A DNA stretch of 64,000 bases from Vigna angularis. Taxonomy: Eukaryota > Streptophyta > Magnoliopsida > Fabales > Fabaceae. The notes under the pieces are model-generated. The model had not been told where the DNA came from. It worked only from the letters and a program-made list of their open reading frames with translations, and searched no databases. The position numbers and the translations under genes are program-made. The DNA lies in NCBI RefSeq assembly GCF_016808095.1, contig NC_068971.1, positions 33,341,631 to 33,405,630 of the forward strand, read 5' to 3'. Below are positions 35,268-46,880 of the stretch, in pieces; within the stretch, counting starts at the first letter, position 1, and every line of letters starts with the position of its first letter.

Positions 35268-35571
35268 CATACTATAAACCTCCACTCATTTGCTTAATTC
35301 CCTAATGCCCCATCAATCTTGAAGTCTGATGGACTTGTTCTACAATTTATGCTGCTTTATTGATTTTGAACACAACTCTCTAAGCTTGTTTGAATTGGAC
35401 TTGAATATGTTCTTGGAAACATACCAGAAATCTCCATTCTTTTGCTTAATTCCCTATTGCCCCACTAAACTTGAATTATAATGGACTTGTTATACAAATT
35501 ATGCTGCTTTGTTGATTTTGAACACAACTCTCTAAGCTTGTTTGAATTGGACTTGATGATGTTCTTAATTA
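35268..35571 (+). repeat. 152-bp tandem duplication inside the hAT-like element
   Basis: Units start at about 35268 and 35420. Shared blocks at 152-bp spacing include tgcttaattccct, cttgaa, atggacttgtt, atgctgcttt and a long identical part around aacacaactctctaagcttg. Similarity is about 85-90 percent by eye. Confidence 0.85.
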
Positions 35572-36582
35572 AGCTTGTTTTATTAGAGCTCATTTTCACT
35601 TTTTTTTATACTTTTACAGAGAAACGTGAATCCAAAATCCAAAGATGTAATATTTGAGCAAAATAAAAGGGTTAGAATCGCTTGAAGTTTCTTAGCATTG
35701 CTTTCTTTTTCTACTTTTGAAATAATATGTCTTAAGTTGACATTGTATTTTTCAATTGTGTAGTTCTTTCGGCAGATTCTTTACTTTCCTCATGTTCCTA
35801 ATAAACTCAAAATTTTGGTGTTCTCTTCAACTGAATTAATTAGTTCAAAATCTTATATGTTTAGTCAGTTGGATTCACTAGTGTGGTTGGCTTCACACTT
35901 GTTGTCCTATGGTTTATTTCATTTGACCTGGCACTAGTGATTCATCTATACTATGGATGGAGAATTACAATCAAGGATAAAGGTTCAAATTGTTTTCAAA
36001 GAGTCTAAGAAAATGTTTTATTTGTGTTTTTAATAAATATGTTCGTTTAGTCTTGATAGTTACTCAGACACTTTTTGTGTTAACCATGATGAATGACAAA
36101 GTTACTATTAAGACCAAAATGTACATATTTATTACATGTTGGTTACTGAAAATATCTTATTAGAAGTATCAATATCAAAGTGGCAGGGATATTTCTTCCG
36201 TATGATATAATGGAGGATATTGACAAGTGGAATATGGATAATTTTTCCCCATGATTAGATTAAAGCCGAAATTATAATATTTTGTTTTATTTGGTATATT
36301 ATGAATAATGTGTTTTATTTTATATTTATGATATGGATCCCCACTTTATTATAATTTTATGTTCTTGGACTATTTAATTATTTTTAGATTTTTTTTATTA
36401 TTTTTTTTCATGCTAAAATGGAAGGCTTATGGGCTGACTTTAATCCAGACATTATGGATATTAGATCCTATGGGCTTTTTTAATAAGAGATTGTTTTGAC
36501 CTTGTGGGCATATTTGGTCCCAATACATGTGGGCTAGGCCAACTCTTATAAAATGGGTTAATTTGACAGGTCTAATTATGAT

Positions 36583-37908
36583 GTTGACATTCTTTGAAGG
36601 GTTAGTCTTCTAGGGATTCTCGACAATGCTTCTCTTTTCGTGGGATTCTTCCCCCGTCTAGACATAATGATCTCTTTCAATGATCACCATTAAATATAGA
36701 CACAAAATAGATTTGAACTTAAGATTTATCAAATTAAGTTTAACAACTAAAATCCAACCAGAGAACCATGATCTCTATCCACAAGTTATTTTAGAATGAT
36801 TTGAGAATGAAATTCTACTAATTAAGTCATAAAAGTATAACAAAAAACATGAACATATAGAAATGATAATGAAATGCATTTTTTTAACTATTCTTGCAGG
36901 ATAGAAAACATACTGCAAAGATTCCAGAGAAAGTTTTTCTCTTTACTCTTCAACCTTTTAGCTCATATTCTTCCATGTCTAGGTATCGTTCCAAGCGAGA
37001 AGAAGTGTGTTTGTAAAAGACACTATGACGCTCAAGTAAGGAGTGTGCCTTTGATGATAATAAATATTTTAATAATGAACACATAATTAATTACCTCGTG
37101 AACAAGACTATTTATATTAGGTTTATGGGTCCTTACCTGTTGGGCTTGGATTACATAGATAATCATCATGGTTAATTTGTTTAGTGATCTTGCTAATACT
37201 TTTAACTCTTAACCTTTACTGATCCTTACTATTACAATGTGATCTTAAACATTACAAAATGAAATAATGTTAGGTAGGTGTTCATGAATATTTAAAATGA
37301 TTCTTGATCGGTATGAGCCAAAATCATCTCTGGTACATATAAATAGAGATGAGTTTAGTCATTACATACCCACATAATGTTAAGTAGATGTTTACATATG
37401 ATTGATAAGATAACCTCTCGTATATAGGTTGAAATGGTCTTTGATACATGTAATAACATTAGATGTTAATAGTTAAAAATTGATTAAAATAAAATTACAT
37501 ATAATAATTTATTTTGATACATATTGCCAGACCTCATTTAAAACGCACCCAAAAACCTTCTGAACGGACGTCAGGTGTCAAGCGAAGAGGATCCGGAAAT
37601 CAGATAGTGGAAGGCAGGTGTCGGCAGATGAGCGGACGCTCGTTTTGACGTGGGAAGCAAAACTTGATTTTTCAGAAAATTCACGTCACACTCTCTGCAT
37701 GCACCTTCTTCCCCAAACTCTGAAAATTTTATTTCTCCTCCTTCTCACTAAAAACTCTCCCTTCTCTCTATAAAATATCATCATTTGTTGATAATTTTGA
37801 TGTTCGTTTTGAAGTTTTTTTATTATTATTTAATTATAGTAATATCTCCTTCTTAAATTCCTTAAATAATATCTATTTATTCATGTTTTCGTTATTGTCG
37901 ATATATTC
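36583..37908. other. intergenic spacer between the XTH genes, middle part
   Basis: AT-rich. At about 37540-37790 a less AT-rich segment (acggacgtcaggtgtcaagc ... ctataaaatatc) has the look of an LTR U3 with a TATA box, but no termini, target duplication or coding remnant confirm it. Confidence 0.4.
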
Positions 37909-38018
37909 TAACTACAAAACTATCTTAAATACTTAATAATGTAAAGTTAAGGTAAGATAGCGAAAGCAAAGGTAAATGTAAATCTAAAAATAAAACAAAC
38001 TTTGTATTTAGACATTAA
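37909..38018 (+). repeat. direct repeat, copy 1, left of the long-TIR element
   Basis: Begins taactacaaaactatctta and ends ttagacattaa. A second copy with small differences lies at 39121-39223, beyond the 38029-38988 element and an (AT) run. Confidence 0.85.
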
Positions 38019-38028
38019 TAATATATAT

Positions 38029-38988
38029 AAAAAATACCCTTATATATAATGGATTCTACGTTTTAAGGTTAAGGGTATTTTAATAATTTTCATTCTCAAA
38101 ACTAAAAAAAAAAAAAAAAAACCTCATTTTCAAAACTAAAAAAAAAAAAAAAAAACCTCCAAACCCTTAGTTACCTCTCTCATTCCTCTCAACCCTTTCT
38201 CTTTCATCTCTCTCACTCCAACCTTTTCTCTGTCATCCCTACTGTAGTCCCAATTGAAAAAATCAGAAACTCTAGCCCCAATTGAAAAAATCAGAAACAC
38301 TTGCCGTTAAATTGCCTTTGTAAAGAGTTGAGTCATTGACATATTCACCTTCAGGAAAAGGTTCACTCAAGATCTCTTCAATTTCACCATCTTCATTAAC
38401 CTCTCTAATTTCATCATCTACATGTGTTGAATCATCATCTCTAAAAAATTATAAAATGAAAAGTCATTATAAAATCATTTTTTGTAAGAAATTGTTTAAC
38501 GAGTGTTTCTGATTTTTTCCACGCCAATTACCAATTCCTTTGATGTTATTATGCTTGTGAAAATTAGATAAAATTAGATAAAATTAGATAAGACAAAAAT
38601 TATAAAATGAAAACTCATTATAAAATCATTTTTTGTAAGAAATTGTTTAACAGCGAGTATTTCTGATTTTTTCCAGGTCAATTACCAATTCCTTTATACT
38701 TGTGAAAATTGGATAAAATTAGATAAGACAAAAATTATAAAATGAAAACTCATTATGAAATCATTTTTTGTAAGATTGTTTAACGACACATGTTTCTGAT
38801 TTTTTGAATTAGGGCTATAGTAGGGATGATAGAGAAAAAGTTGGAGTGAGAGAGATGAAAGAGAAAGGATTGAGAGAAATGAGAGAGGTGAATAAGAGTT
38901 TGGGTTTTTTTTTTAGTTTTGAGAATGAAAATTATTAAAATACCCTTAACCTTAAAATTTAGAATCTATGATATATAAGGGTATTTTT
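38029..38988. mobile_element. non-autonomous DNA element with ~230-bp terminal inverted repeats
   Basis: The left arm starts aaaaatacccttatatat and continues ttttaaggttaagggtattt, cattctcaaaactaaaa, then a CT-rich part (cctctctcattcctctcaac ... catccctactgtag). The right arm is its reverse complement in the same order down to gggtattttt at 38988. The left arm has gained a duplication of its A-run (two A18 tracts at about 38105-38150). The core is non-coding and made of a three-copy tandem repeat. Mutator-type ancestry is likely from the long TIRs, but no clear 9-bp target duplication was found. Confidence 0.75.
38447..38800 (+). repeat. tandem repeat of ~135-150 bp, three copies, core of the element
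   Basis: Units start at aaaattataaaatgaaaa, at about 38447, 38596 and 38731. Each continues with aaatcattttttgtaag and tttctgattttt(tcc), and the first two with caattaccaattccttt. A triplicated attagataaa occurs at the end of unit 1. Confidence 0.85.
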
Positions 38989-39058
38989 GTCTACTAAAAT
39001 CTGATACATATTACTCAAATGTACCAACTAAAAAGAGACGTACACGCGTTACCAAACC

Positions 39059-39060
<2 letters not shown>

Positions 39061-39120
<60 letters not shown>
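39061..39120. repeat. (AT)30 microsatellite
   Basis: A perfect 60-bp AT run lying between a short ccaaacccc tail and copy 2 of the direct repeat. Confidence 0.98.
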
Positions 39121-39123
<3 letters not shown>

Positions 39124-39223
39124 CTACAAAACTATCTTAAATAAGGTAAAGTTAAGGTAAGACAGCGAAAGCATAAGTAAATGTAAATCTAAAAGTAAAA
39201 CAAATTTAGTTTTTAGACATTAC
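39121..39223 (+). repeat. direct repeat, copy 2
   Basis: Matches 37909-38018 in order: taactacaaaactatctta, gtaaagttaaggtaaga, agcgaaagca, taaatgtaaatctaaaa, tagacatta. It differs by a short deletion (cttaataat) and a few bases. Confidence 0.85.
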
Positions 39224-39927
39224 GAGTATTCAGGCATTCATAATTATGGTACAACTTTTTAATAAAGAAATAAAAAGAACAATTCATTATATACAAAAAA
39301 AAGTTACATACACTGAACTTATCACTTATTTCGTACACAAAAAAATTATTTATATTTTTACATAAATCCTATCTAGTCAGTTTTCTCCATTAAAATATTA
39401 TATAAAAATATATAAATATAATAATAAAATTTAAAATACACCTCTTTGATTTGCAACGAGCCACCAGAAGGAGAGATTGTTAATTTAAACGGAGTAAATA
39501 ATCATCAAGTGCCACGAAATAGTTACATAATCACGAAGTTATCTACAAAAAATAGCCTAAAATGCATTCGAAAATTTATCATTATTGCAAACAACAATAC
39601 TCTAATCTGAAAGAGATTGATGATTACAAAGATTAGCTAGCAGTCAATTTAAATAAACGCGTAATAGTCTCTCTATTAGTTGTTTCCAACACAAAATCCT
39701 AACTAAAGCAAATGCATGATTCTTTGTCTTCATCTCTCTCTCATCTGACATAAAACAAATCTTAAATATATATCATTAATCATTATAACAAGCATAAACT
39801 TGATCGTTTTTGTTAAATGATGAAGCATGTATTATTGAATTAAATATAAATTTATGTTGAATATTTAAAAAGATAGAAAGTAGAGGGAAAGAGAGAGGAA
39901 GAAGGGTATTGGGCTAGGTGCAGTGCT
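39224..39927. other. intergenic spacer and promoter region of the second XTH gene
   Basis: AT-rich with no gene. The last ~100 bp are purine-rich (gaaagagagaggaagaaggg near 39888-39906) ahead of the TATA box. Confidence 0.5.
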
Positions 39928-39935
39928 TATATATA
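39928..39935 (+). promoter_or_regulatory. TATA box of the second XTH gene
   Basis: tatatata in the context gtgcttatatataccctt, 53 bp before the ATG, so the 5' leader is only about 20-25 nt, similar to copy 1. Confidence 0.75.
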
Positions 39936-39980
39936 CCCTTTTCTTAGCCATTAGCTTCCACAAACAGATAAACACAGAAA

Positions 39981-41507
39981 ATGGTTTCTTCTTTGTGGAC
40001 CGTGTCTCTGATATTGGCATCGCTGGCCTCTGCAGCAGTTTGTGCCAACCCGAGGAGGCCAGTGGATGTACAATTCGGTAGAAACTACGTTCCTACATGG
40101 GCTTTTGATCACATCAAATACTTCAATGGTGGTTCTGAGATTCAGCTTCATCTTGACAAGTACACTGGTAAGCATAGTTTGGCCAAAATAGTGAAGTTTC
40201 ACTGTCATACTTTTCAGTTCAAGTTATGTGTTCATGCTGAAATTTCAAGATAAGAACTTTTTGTTTTTGAACACTGTTTAGTTATGTTAAAAGTGAGATT
40301 TGAATCATATAACAGCTTTCCAAACAACTTTGTACAGGTACTGGCTTTCAGTCCAAAGGGTCATACTTGTTTGGCCATTTCAGCATGTACATAAAGATGG
40401 TTCCTGGAGATTCAGCTGGCACAGTCACTGCCTTCTATGTAAGGGCAGAATAAAAAAGAAAAATGAGTTTTTTTCTTCTTTTTTACTTCTAAATTTACTT
40501 TCTGATATGAATGCGAACTTTGTTGTGAGCTGAACCTACTGTTATCTTCTCAAAACTAGTTTCTATGGAGTCTTTGAATGTGACATTTGTTATGGTTGGA
40601 ACCTGCAGTTATCTTCTCAAAACGCGGAGCACGATGAGATAGACTTTGAGTTCTTGGGGAACAGAACAGGACAACCTTACATTTTGCAAACAAATGTGTT
40701 CACCGGAGGAAAGGGTGACAGAGAGCAAAGAATCTATCTCTGGTTTGACCCCACCAAAGCATATCACAGATACTCTATTCTCTGGAACTTGTATCAGATT
40801 GTGTAAGCACCTCACTTCACTCAACTATTTTCAAACCCTTTTCAGTTCTCACCATTTCTTGGATAGTAGGAAGTAATTTTTGCTGAGATGAGTTAGTTTC
40901 ACCAGGAAAAAAGGAACAATATTCTTCATATATTTAAATCTAGTCCCAAATGAACCATATTACAAGTAAAACGGTCGTGTTTACAGACTTATCAGTCACC
41001 ACTTTCAACTATAATAAATTCGGAAGATAACATAAAAAGCCTAAACTGAAAGATGTTCATTGTTTGTAACTTTGTTTATGAGAAAGATTGAAATGTGGGG
41101 TGTGCAGGTTCTTTGTTGACGATGTGCCGATCAGAGTGTTCAAGAACAGCAAGGACTTGAGAGTGAAGTTTCCATTCGACCAACCTATGAAGCTATACAA
41201 CAGTTTGTGGAATGCTGATGACTGGGCAACAAGGGGTGGTTTGGAGAAAACAGATTGGTCGAAAGCTCCTTTCGTAGCAGCGTACAAGGGGTTCCACATC
41301 GATGGGTGCGAGGCCTCTGTGAACGCTAAGTTCTGCGACACACAGGGCAAGAGATGGTGGGACCAACCAGAGTTTCGTGACCTTGACGCCGCTCAATGGC
41401 AAAGACTCAAATGGGTGCGTCAGAAATTCACCATCTACAACTACTGCACTGACAGAAAACGCTACCCTCAACTTTCCCCTGAATGCAGTAGAGACCGCGA
41501 CATTTAA
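39981..41507 (+). CDS. XTH5: xyloglucan endotransglucosylase/hydrolase, XTH4/XTH5 type (copy 2)
   Basis: Exons 39981-40167, 40338-40438, 40609-40802 and 41108-41507 join with introns of 170, 170 and 305 bp to 293 codons, with the same exon lengths and phases as copy 1. It carries a signal peptide (residues 1 to about 22, ending AAVCA), the [10 protein letters not shown] active site with both catalytic Glu at 106 and 110, the NRT glycosylation site next to it, and the C-terminal cysteines. It differs from copy 1 at scattered places, for example VDVQFG for [24 protein letters not shown] for [18 protein letters not shown], and ECSRDRDI at the end. [16 protein letters not shown] matches Arabidopsis XTH5 closely as I remember it, so this copy may be the more conserved one. 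Secreted to the cell wall, where it would act on xyloglucan. Confidence 0.94.
40509..40626 (+). repeat. duplicated splice-acceptor region in intron 2 of the second XTH gene
   Basis: Near 40530-40557 the intron contains gaacctactgttatcttctc, followed by aaaac. The true exon 3 acceptor region at 40599-40622 reads gaacctgcagttatcttctc followed by aaaac. The upstream copy has lost the AG (gcag to actg), so it cannot be used as an acceptor. Confidence 0.75.
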
Positions 41508-41637
41508 ATTTTCACATACTTCTGTTACCATTTACTTTTACCAGATTGTTGTCACTTTCATGTACAATTTTATATCACGTCAAATCTATCCATTGCCACT
41601 TTATTTATGAATTGAAATTTGCTTCAGATAAAAAAAT

Positions 41638-41643
41638 AATAAA
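41638..41643 (+). terminator. polyadenylation signal of the second XTH gene
   Basis: aataaa within aaaaaaataataaataaac, 131 bp after the stop codon. Confidence 0.55.
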
Positions 41644-44600
41644 TAAACACAGTTTTTCTTAGAGAAAAAAGGTTTTAATCTGCATGTTTATCCTTTGAAG
41701 TGCAGCCACAGGTTTGTGGTATTATTAATATTATTGTTGCTGGTTTATTCCACTGGTTCTTGGTGATAATAATGACATCTTGCAGAGCCAGTTGTATATT
41801 TTTTGTAGAGATCTGTGTTCTTTCGGTTTTCTAGGTGAATCATAGATCTGCGTTATGATCTCTGGTCCCGGAAATGTAAAAGTAAAAGTGGTGCTATTCA
41901 ATATTTTGTTGCGGAAAAGACACTGGACCCGTTAACGTGGCACCACTGGGCGAACCCCATGTGAAGGCCATATCAGAATTGTCGCAGTAAATAATTTAAC
42001 CAAATATCTTTTTAATCTGTCATATAGTGTTTAATTTGGAGTTTGAAGTTTTTTATGATTTTATTTTTACTTTTAAAAAATTGAAGGAAAAAAAATGTTT
42101 AAATTCTCTTATGCTTCTTCCTATACATTCTTACATTTTTGTTTAATGTTTTAATATGGAGTTTTTGATTTTTTATGAATAAATTTTAAGTGGAGGAACA
42201 ATTTGATAAATTTATTTCATTTGTTTGGACTTGGTTACACGAATTACTGCTCATTTCTTTCTAAAAATGAGTGGAAAATCAATTAAACTAATATTGCTGA
42301 TACTCAAAGTGTTTCATTTTTAATAACACTTCTAATATAATTACACAAATTAATATAAACAAATAGTTTAATACAATTATTTAAAAATATGGCCTCGTTA
42401 CTGTTGACTTTTAAAATTCTATTTTCAGTGTTGATTGAAACAATACTTAAATACTTTTGATATATAGAAATGAAGACAAACAAAATAAAAATTATATAAA
42501 ATAATTATATTATTGATAAAAAGTCTAATAATTTCTAAATATTTAGACTGGTAGATTTGACTAAGTTCAAAGGCTGTCTAGAGCATCATTATTCGATGTT
42601 TAACGTGGTTTGATTGCGGTTTGGCACGTGGGCATATGCATTTATAATGTGTATTATGAGTAAAGCATGAGCTAGGCTAGGACAGATAAAACTAAGATTT
42701 GAAATTGTGACTGTATCTTTTGAAACTTTAAATTTTTAACACAGGAAACACTGTCGAGAAAGACGGTCGGTGTAGCTGTAACTGCTACAAGACATGGTTT
42801 TATAAATTAAAACAAAAGAAGCAAACAGCTTACAAGTTACATCGTAGCTGTAATTGTAACTAAGTAAAATAGTACATGTTTTGTCTTGAAAAAATACAAA
42901 TTTGTAAGTAACTCGTTTTAACTTTCCTGTAATGGGTTGAAGTTTGACTGGGTAGAAAAGAATTAGGACATTAGTTAGACTGAAAGATGTTGAAACAGTG
43001 CCCATTGTGTCCGGCACAGTGGCACTATTAGAAGCCGCGACGAAAGGTTTGATAAGGAGATTTAACTATTTAATGTTGACCTATACATTTAAAATTCTTT
43101 TTTGGTTCATCTGAAAAAAACAAATAACTTTCATCTTACTATAAAATTATTATTCTAGTATAAGTTGAAAATATCATGTAAGTAAAAGTGTCGAGGAATA
43201 TATAAGAAAAATAAAACTCAGAAATAGTAAAATCTTATAATTTTATATTGAAAATGGTATCATGTTGTGAATAATTCATACCAAATTTAAATAAAGATAA
43301 ATATGTTTTATTATGATAAAAATTGGTAATAAAATTCAACTTACACTTTAAAAAAACTACATAAAGAATTGAAGCAGGAATTGAAAGTAAAAAAAATATT
43401 AAAAATTTAATGGTGGGATGGAGTGGTCAATTATAATGTTATTTAATAAATTTTAGATTGAAACGTTGAGATCGATTTGGAGAATAAAAATGTTTCTAAC
43501 TTTTATTGAGAAATTTATTCTATTATTTTCAATAGTTGTATACTGTTTATGAATCGATATTAATGTTCATTTTAAATATTTCTTTCTTTTTAACTCTTTA
43601 GAATACCTTTTAAAAATAAAACTGAAATAAAATTTGAGACTTAAAAAAAAATACATGAGATAGATTATTGATTCTAATAACTTGAGATTGAAAGATATAT
43701 TTTTTCTTTTTTAAACTCTCTTTTATATGTTTTTAAGAATAAAATTACAATAAAACTCTAAGTTGCATAATAGATAATATTTATGTTAGGATGGTTACAT
43801 TAATTATATCATCATGAATACTTTTAATATATTTCAATTTATTTGATATTAAATGATTGGATATGGGTTAAAAGTTGAATAGTAAAATATGGAAATTAAA
43901 CTGAAATATTTGAATCGAAATGATAAAAAAAGAAATATTGATAGAAAAAATAAAATAAAAGAAAGCACGTGATCGAGGAGAGTTATATTGGGAAGTTAGA
44001 TTCGTGGACATGGATGTGAATTATGGAGGAGTTGTCTGCCACCTATAGTATTTGATGGTCAAAATTCAAACGTGGTGGACCATGTCCATCACTTTTTTCA
44101 CCTTTCACAGAAAAGCTTCAAAGTAAACAACACAAATAACCAAAACTTCTGCACCTACCATGCCTTCAATTTTCAATTATTCTGCACCAATCCATCTCTA
44201 ATGTTAAATTATTTCCATCTGTCGGTGCGTTGGGAGGTTAATTGTTTAAGGCAAAATCAGTTTTAGTTAGGTAATTTATACTCAAATAAAACTCCATAAT
44301 AATACTATAAATAATATTATTAACGAGATAATATTTATGTATTTATTATTATATTTATTGTTGGTTTACATACATATTTAATTTGAGTGTTAAAATGTTA
44401 TTGCAGCCACCCAACAGTGTCACCTTAGATGTATTCGGGTTGGAGAGAACGTCTTAGCTGTTTGTGTAAGGAAGCTGGACGCATATCAAATTATAGGAGA
44501 ACTCGAGGCTAAGGAGTGTTTCTTGTAAAGGTGTATTATAAGAACATTAACCATTTGATATAGTAATATTTTTCTTTAATATAATGTTAATTTATTCTCT

Positions 44601-45240
44601 AACATCGACCCAAAAAAGTAAAACACAGATTAAAGGCAGGTGATGATGTGTTTATTCTTATGATTTTCATACAAGACAAGTGAATTACTTTGTCAATCAA
44701 CAAGTATAGATTGAACATTGAGATGAAAATAAATATAAATTTATTTTAAAAAAATTTACTGAAATAAATTAATTCTTATTTTAATTTTGAAAATTATATA
44801 TATTTATTGTTTATGTTCGGAATTCGAACATTGAAATGTTGAATTCTCAACACACTCTTTTTAATTTATTTCATTTGTAAAAGGAATTGAAAAAATCAAT
44901 TGGAATTTGGTTTTTTTATCAAATTTCGATTATTATTTTTAATTCTTTTAATTAATGGAAAAAATGAAAATAATATAAAATTTAGTGATATTATTTATCA
45001 TTGAGAATTTTATTATCAAAGTAAATTAGTCTATTTTGAAAAATTAAAGTAGATATGAGATAATTTCGATAAGTTTTTTTTAATGAGTTTATTTTAGGAA
45101 AAACAATTAAAAAATTAAAGAGCTTTCAAATTTCACAAATAAAAATTGATTACAGGTATCAATCATTAGAAAATATGTGTAAGAAAATCACCCAAATGTG
45201 AATTCAACACATAATTTAGGCTGCTTACTTTGAAAGAAAG
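41644..45240. other. intergenic, no gene recognised
   Basis: AT-rich throughout. Single G-box cores (cacgtg) occur near 42624 and 43966 but no gene starts nearby. No coding remnant could be read. Confidence 0.5.
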
Positions 45241-45800
45241 ATTTGAGGGAGAATGAGTAAATGAATTTGAAGAGATTTGAGGATGAATTTGAAGAGATTT
45301 GAGGATGAATTAATTGTTTTTTATTTGAGTGGATTTGGAGGTTAGTGAGAGTGAATTTGAAAGTAAATTTTGTGAAAATTAGTGTAAAATTTGACGGATG
45401 TGACAGATAAAAAAGTTGTTTAATTGATAGAAATTAAAAATTACTAAAACACAATGATAATGGTTAATATTATATATAATTGTAAAAATTATTATAAAGG
45501 GAGAAAAAAATAAAAAATAATTTTTAAAATTCCATTATTATTATTATTATTAATAATAATATTATTATTACTATTATTATTATTATTTCATATTCTAAAT
45601 TGAAGCTATGTATGTGTAAGGGGTAAAAGTGATATTTAATTGAATTTCTCTTCAAATATCTAGACATTAGAAATGATTCTAAAAAGTTACTTTCTCGCAA
45701 ATCTTTTCCTTGCTTTCAAATTCTTTAAAGTGAACATCAATTAACCTCCAAATCTATATGCCCAAATTTTCTTCAACAGTAAATAACTCCAAATGAACAC
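45241..45800. mobile_element. possible small inverted-repeat element with internal repeats
   Basis: The left side (ttactttgaaagaaagattt) and the reversed right side (gttcactttaaagaatttga, about 45717-45740) are similar, and the right edge carries the phrase gttcatttggagttattta on the minus strand that I associate with legume MITEs. Inside are a 24-bp duplication (gaatttgaagagatttgagg, at about 45264 and 45288) and a (TTA)n tract at about 45533-45590. Ends and target duplication are not resolved. Confidence 0.35.
45533..45590. repeat. (TTA)n/(TAA)n microsatellite
   Basis: A TTA run turns into TAA and back (attattattaataataatattattatt), giving a small palindromic tract. Confidence 0.9.
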
Positions 45801-45889
45801 AACATTAGATTTCAGTAAAGCAACACAAGAGTTCTTGAGGATGATATGATCCTTCTGTTGATCTTCTCAGCATAAGTTATTGTCGTGGT

Positions 45890-46680
45890 GGTCAATGAAG
45901 CTCTCACTTTGAGCTTTGACAATTTCATGGTAAAATCTGTCAGTGTTTACATTTCTTAAAATTTATCGATAAAATTTGTTGGTAAAATTGAATTTTGGTT
46001 ATTGATGAAAAATATGTTCGTAAATTGGGTGCCAAATTTCCCGTCCCATATGAAAAAATATATTTATAGATTAATTAGATATTTGTAAGAAAAAGAAGAA
46101 TAAGAGTAGAAGGAAGAAGAGGAGAAAAAGGTGGAGGAAGTGAGAAGGAAAAGAGCGATAAGCAGTGCAATGGTGAAGGGACAACGACAGCGGTGCGACG
46201 ATGACATCGATGCAGTGGCAACAATAGAATGACGATAGTGATGGAAGTGGTGGTGGTAATGGAGGAGAAAAAGGAAGAGTAAAAGGGAGGATGGGAATGA
46301 GAAGGAAAAGAAGGAAGGAAATGAGAAGAAAAAGGAGGAGGATGAGTTGACAATGACAGAGTCGAAGAGCCAACATCATTGGCAACAACTTTGCCGAAAG
46401 AAAAGAAGTAGGAGAGGAGGAAAAATAAGAATAGAAAGAAGAAGAAGAAAGAATGAGGATGAAGATGAATTAAATCGCAATATTTACATACGAAAAAAAT
46501 CCATCCGTAATTACCACTGGATATTTACAGACAAATATTTATCAATAAATTTTTTCGTCTATAATTACTAACGAATTTATGATTGATGGTAATTTTTGAC
46601 GTATTTTTCAATCTGTTAGTAAAATTTATCGACAAACATTTTATTGACAAGTTTTTTGGTTGTCTATAATATCAATTTTT
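45890..46680. mobile_element. possible non-autonomous element with subterminal repeats and a GA-rich core
   Basis: Left subterminal sequence atttatcgataaaatttgttggtaaaatt and right subterminal gttagtaaaatttatcgaca, read on the opposite strand, share atttatcgata/tcgataaattt motifs. The core at 46085-46470 is strongly purine-rich and yields Ser/Pro/Leu-rich spurious ORFs on the minus strand. This pattern fits a CACTA-like or similar element, but no exact termini were found. Confidence 0.35.
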
Positions 46681-46880
46681 CTTTTAATATAAATAACAAA
46701 TCAAATATTTAAAAGATTAAATATGCTTTTCTTGACACACAATATATTATTTAAATGAAACCATACAAAAATTGTATAATTGAGGATACGATGATAGAAA
46801 AAATACCTTACAAATTAGAATAGCTTGATGAATATCGAATGAGTCATCCAATTGAGATAACAAAGAAAAATTGTACAACA

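Larger units (their letters stand above)
34044..36574. mobile_element. hAT-like non-autonomous element, 2.5 kb
   Basis: The ends are imperfect inverted repeats: TAGACCTATCATTTCAACCC at the left and, reversed, TAGACCTGTCAAATTAACCC at the right. They are flanked by 8-bp near-identical duplications actatggt (34036-34043) and attatgat (36575-36582), the target-site length of hAT elements. The subterminal parts are unusually rich in gcccat/gggctt phrases (aagcccatgagaagtggg near 34160, tatgggctgac near 36430). No transposase can be read, so it would depend on a relative. It contains a 152-bp tandem duplication. The superfamily call rests on 8-bp duplication and terminal sequence only. Confidence 0.65.

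Noticed and set aside
37540..37790. LTR-like segment with TATA box
   Set aside because: No LTR termini, target duplication, primer-binding site or coding remnant was found, so it is mentioned only as intergenic content.
46071..46388. Two overlapping Ser/Pro/Leu-rich ORFs on the minus strand
   Set aside because: They arise from a purine-rich low-complexity tract open in more than one frame, with no domain or start context.
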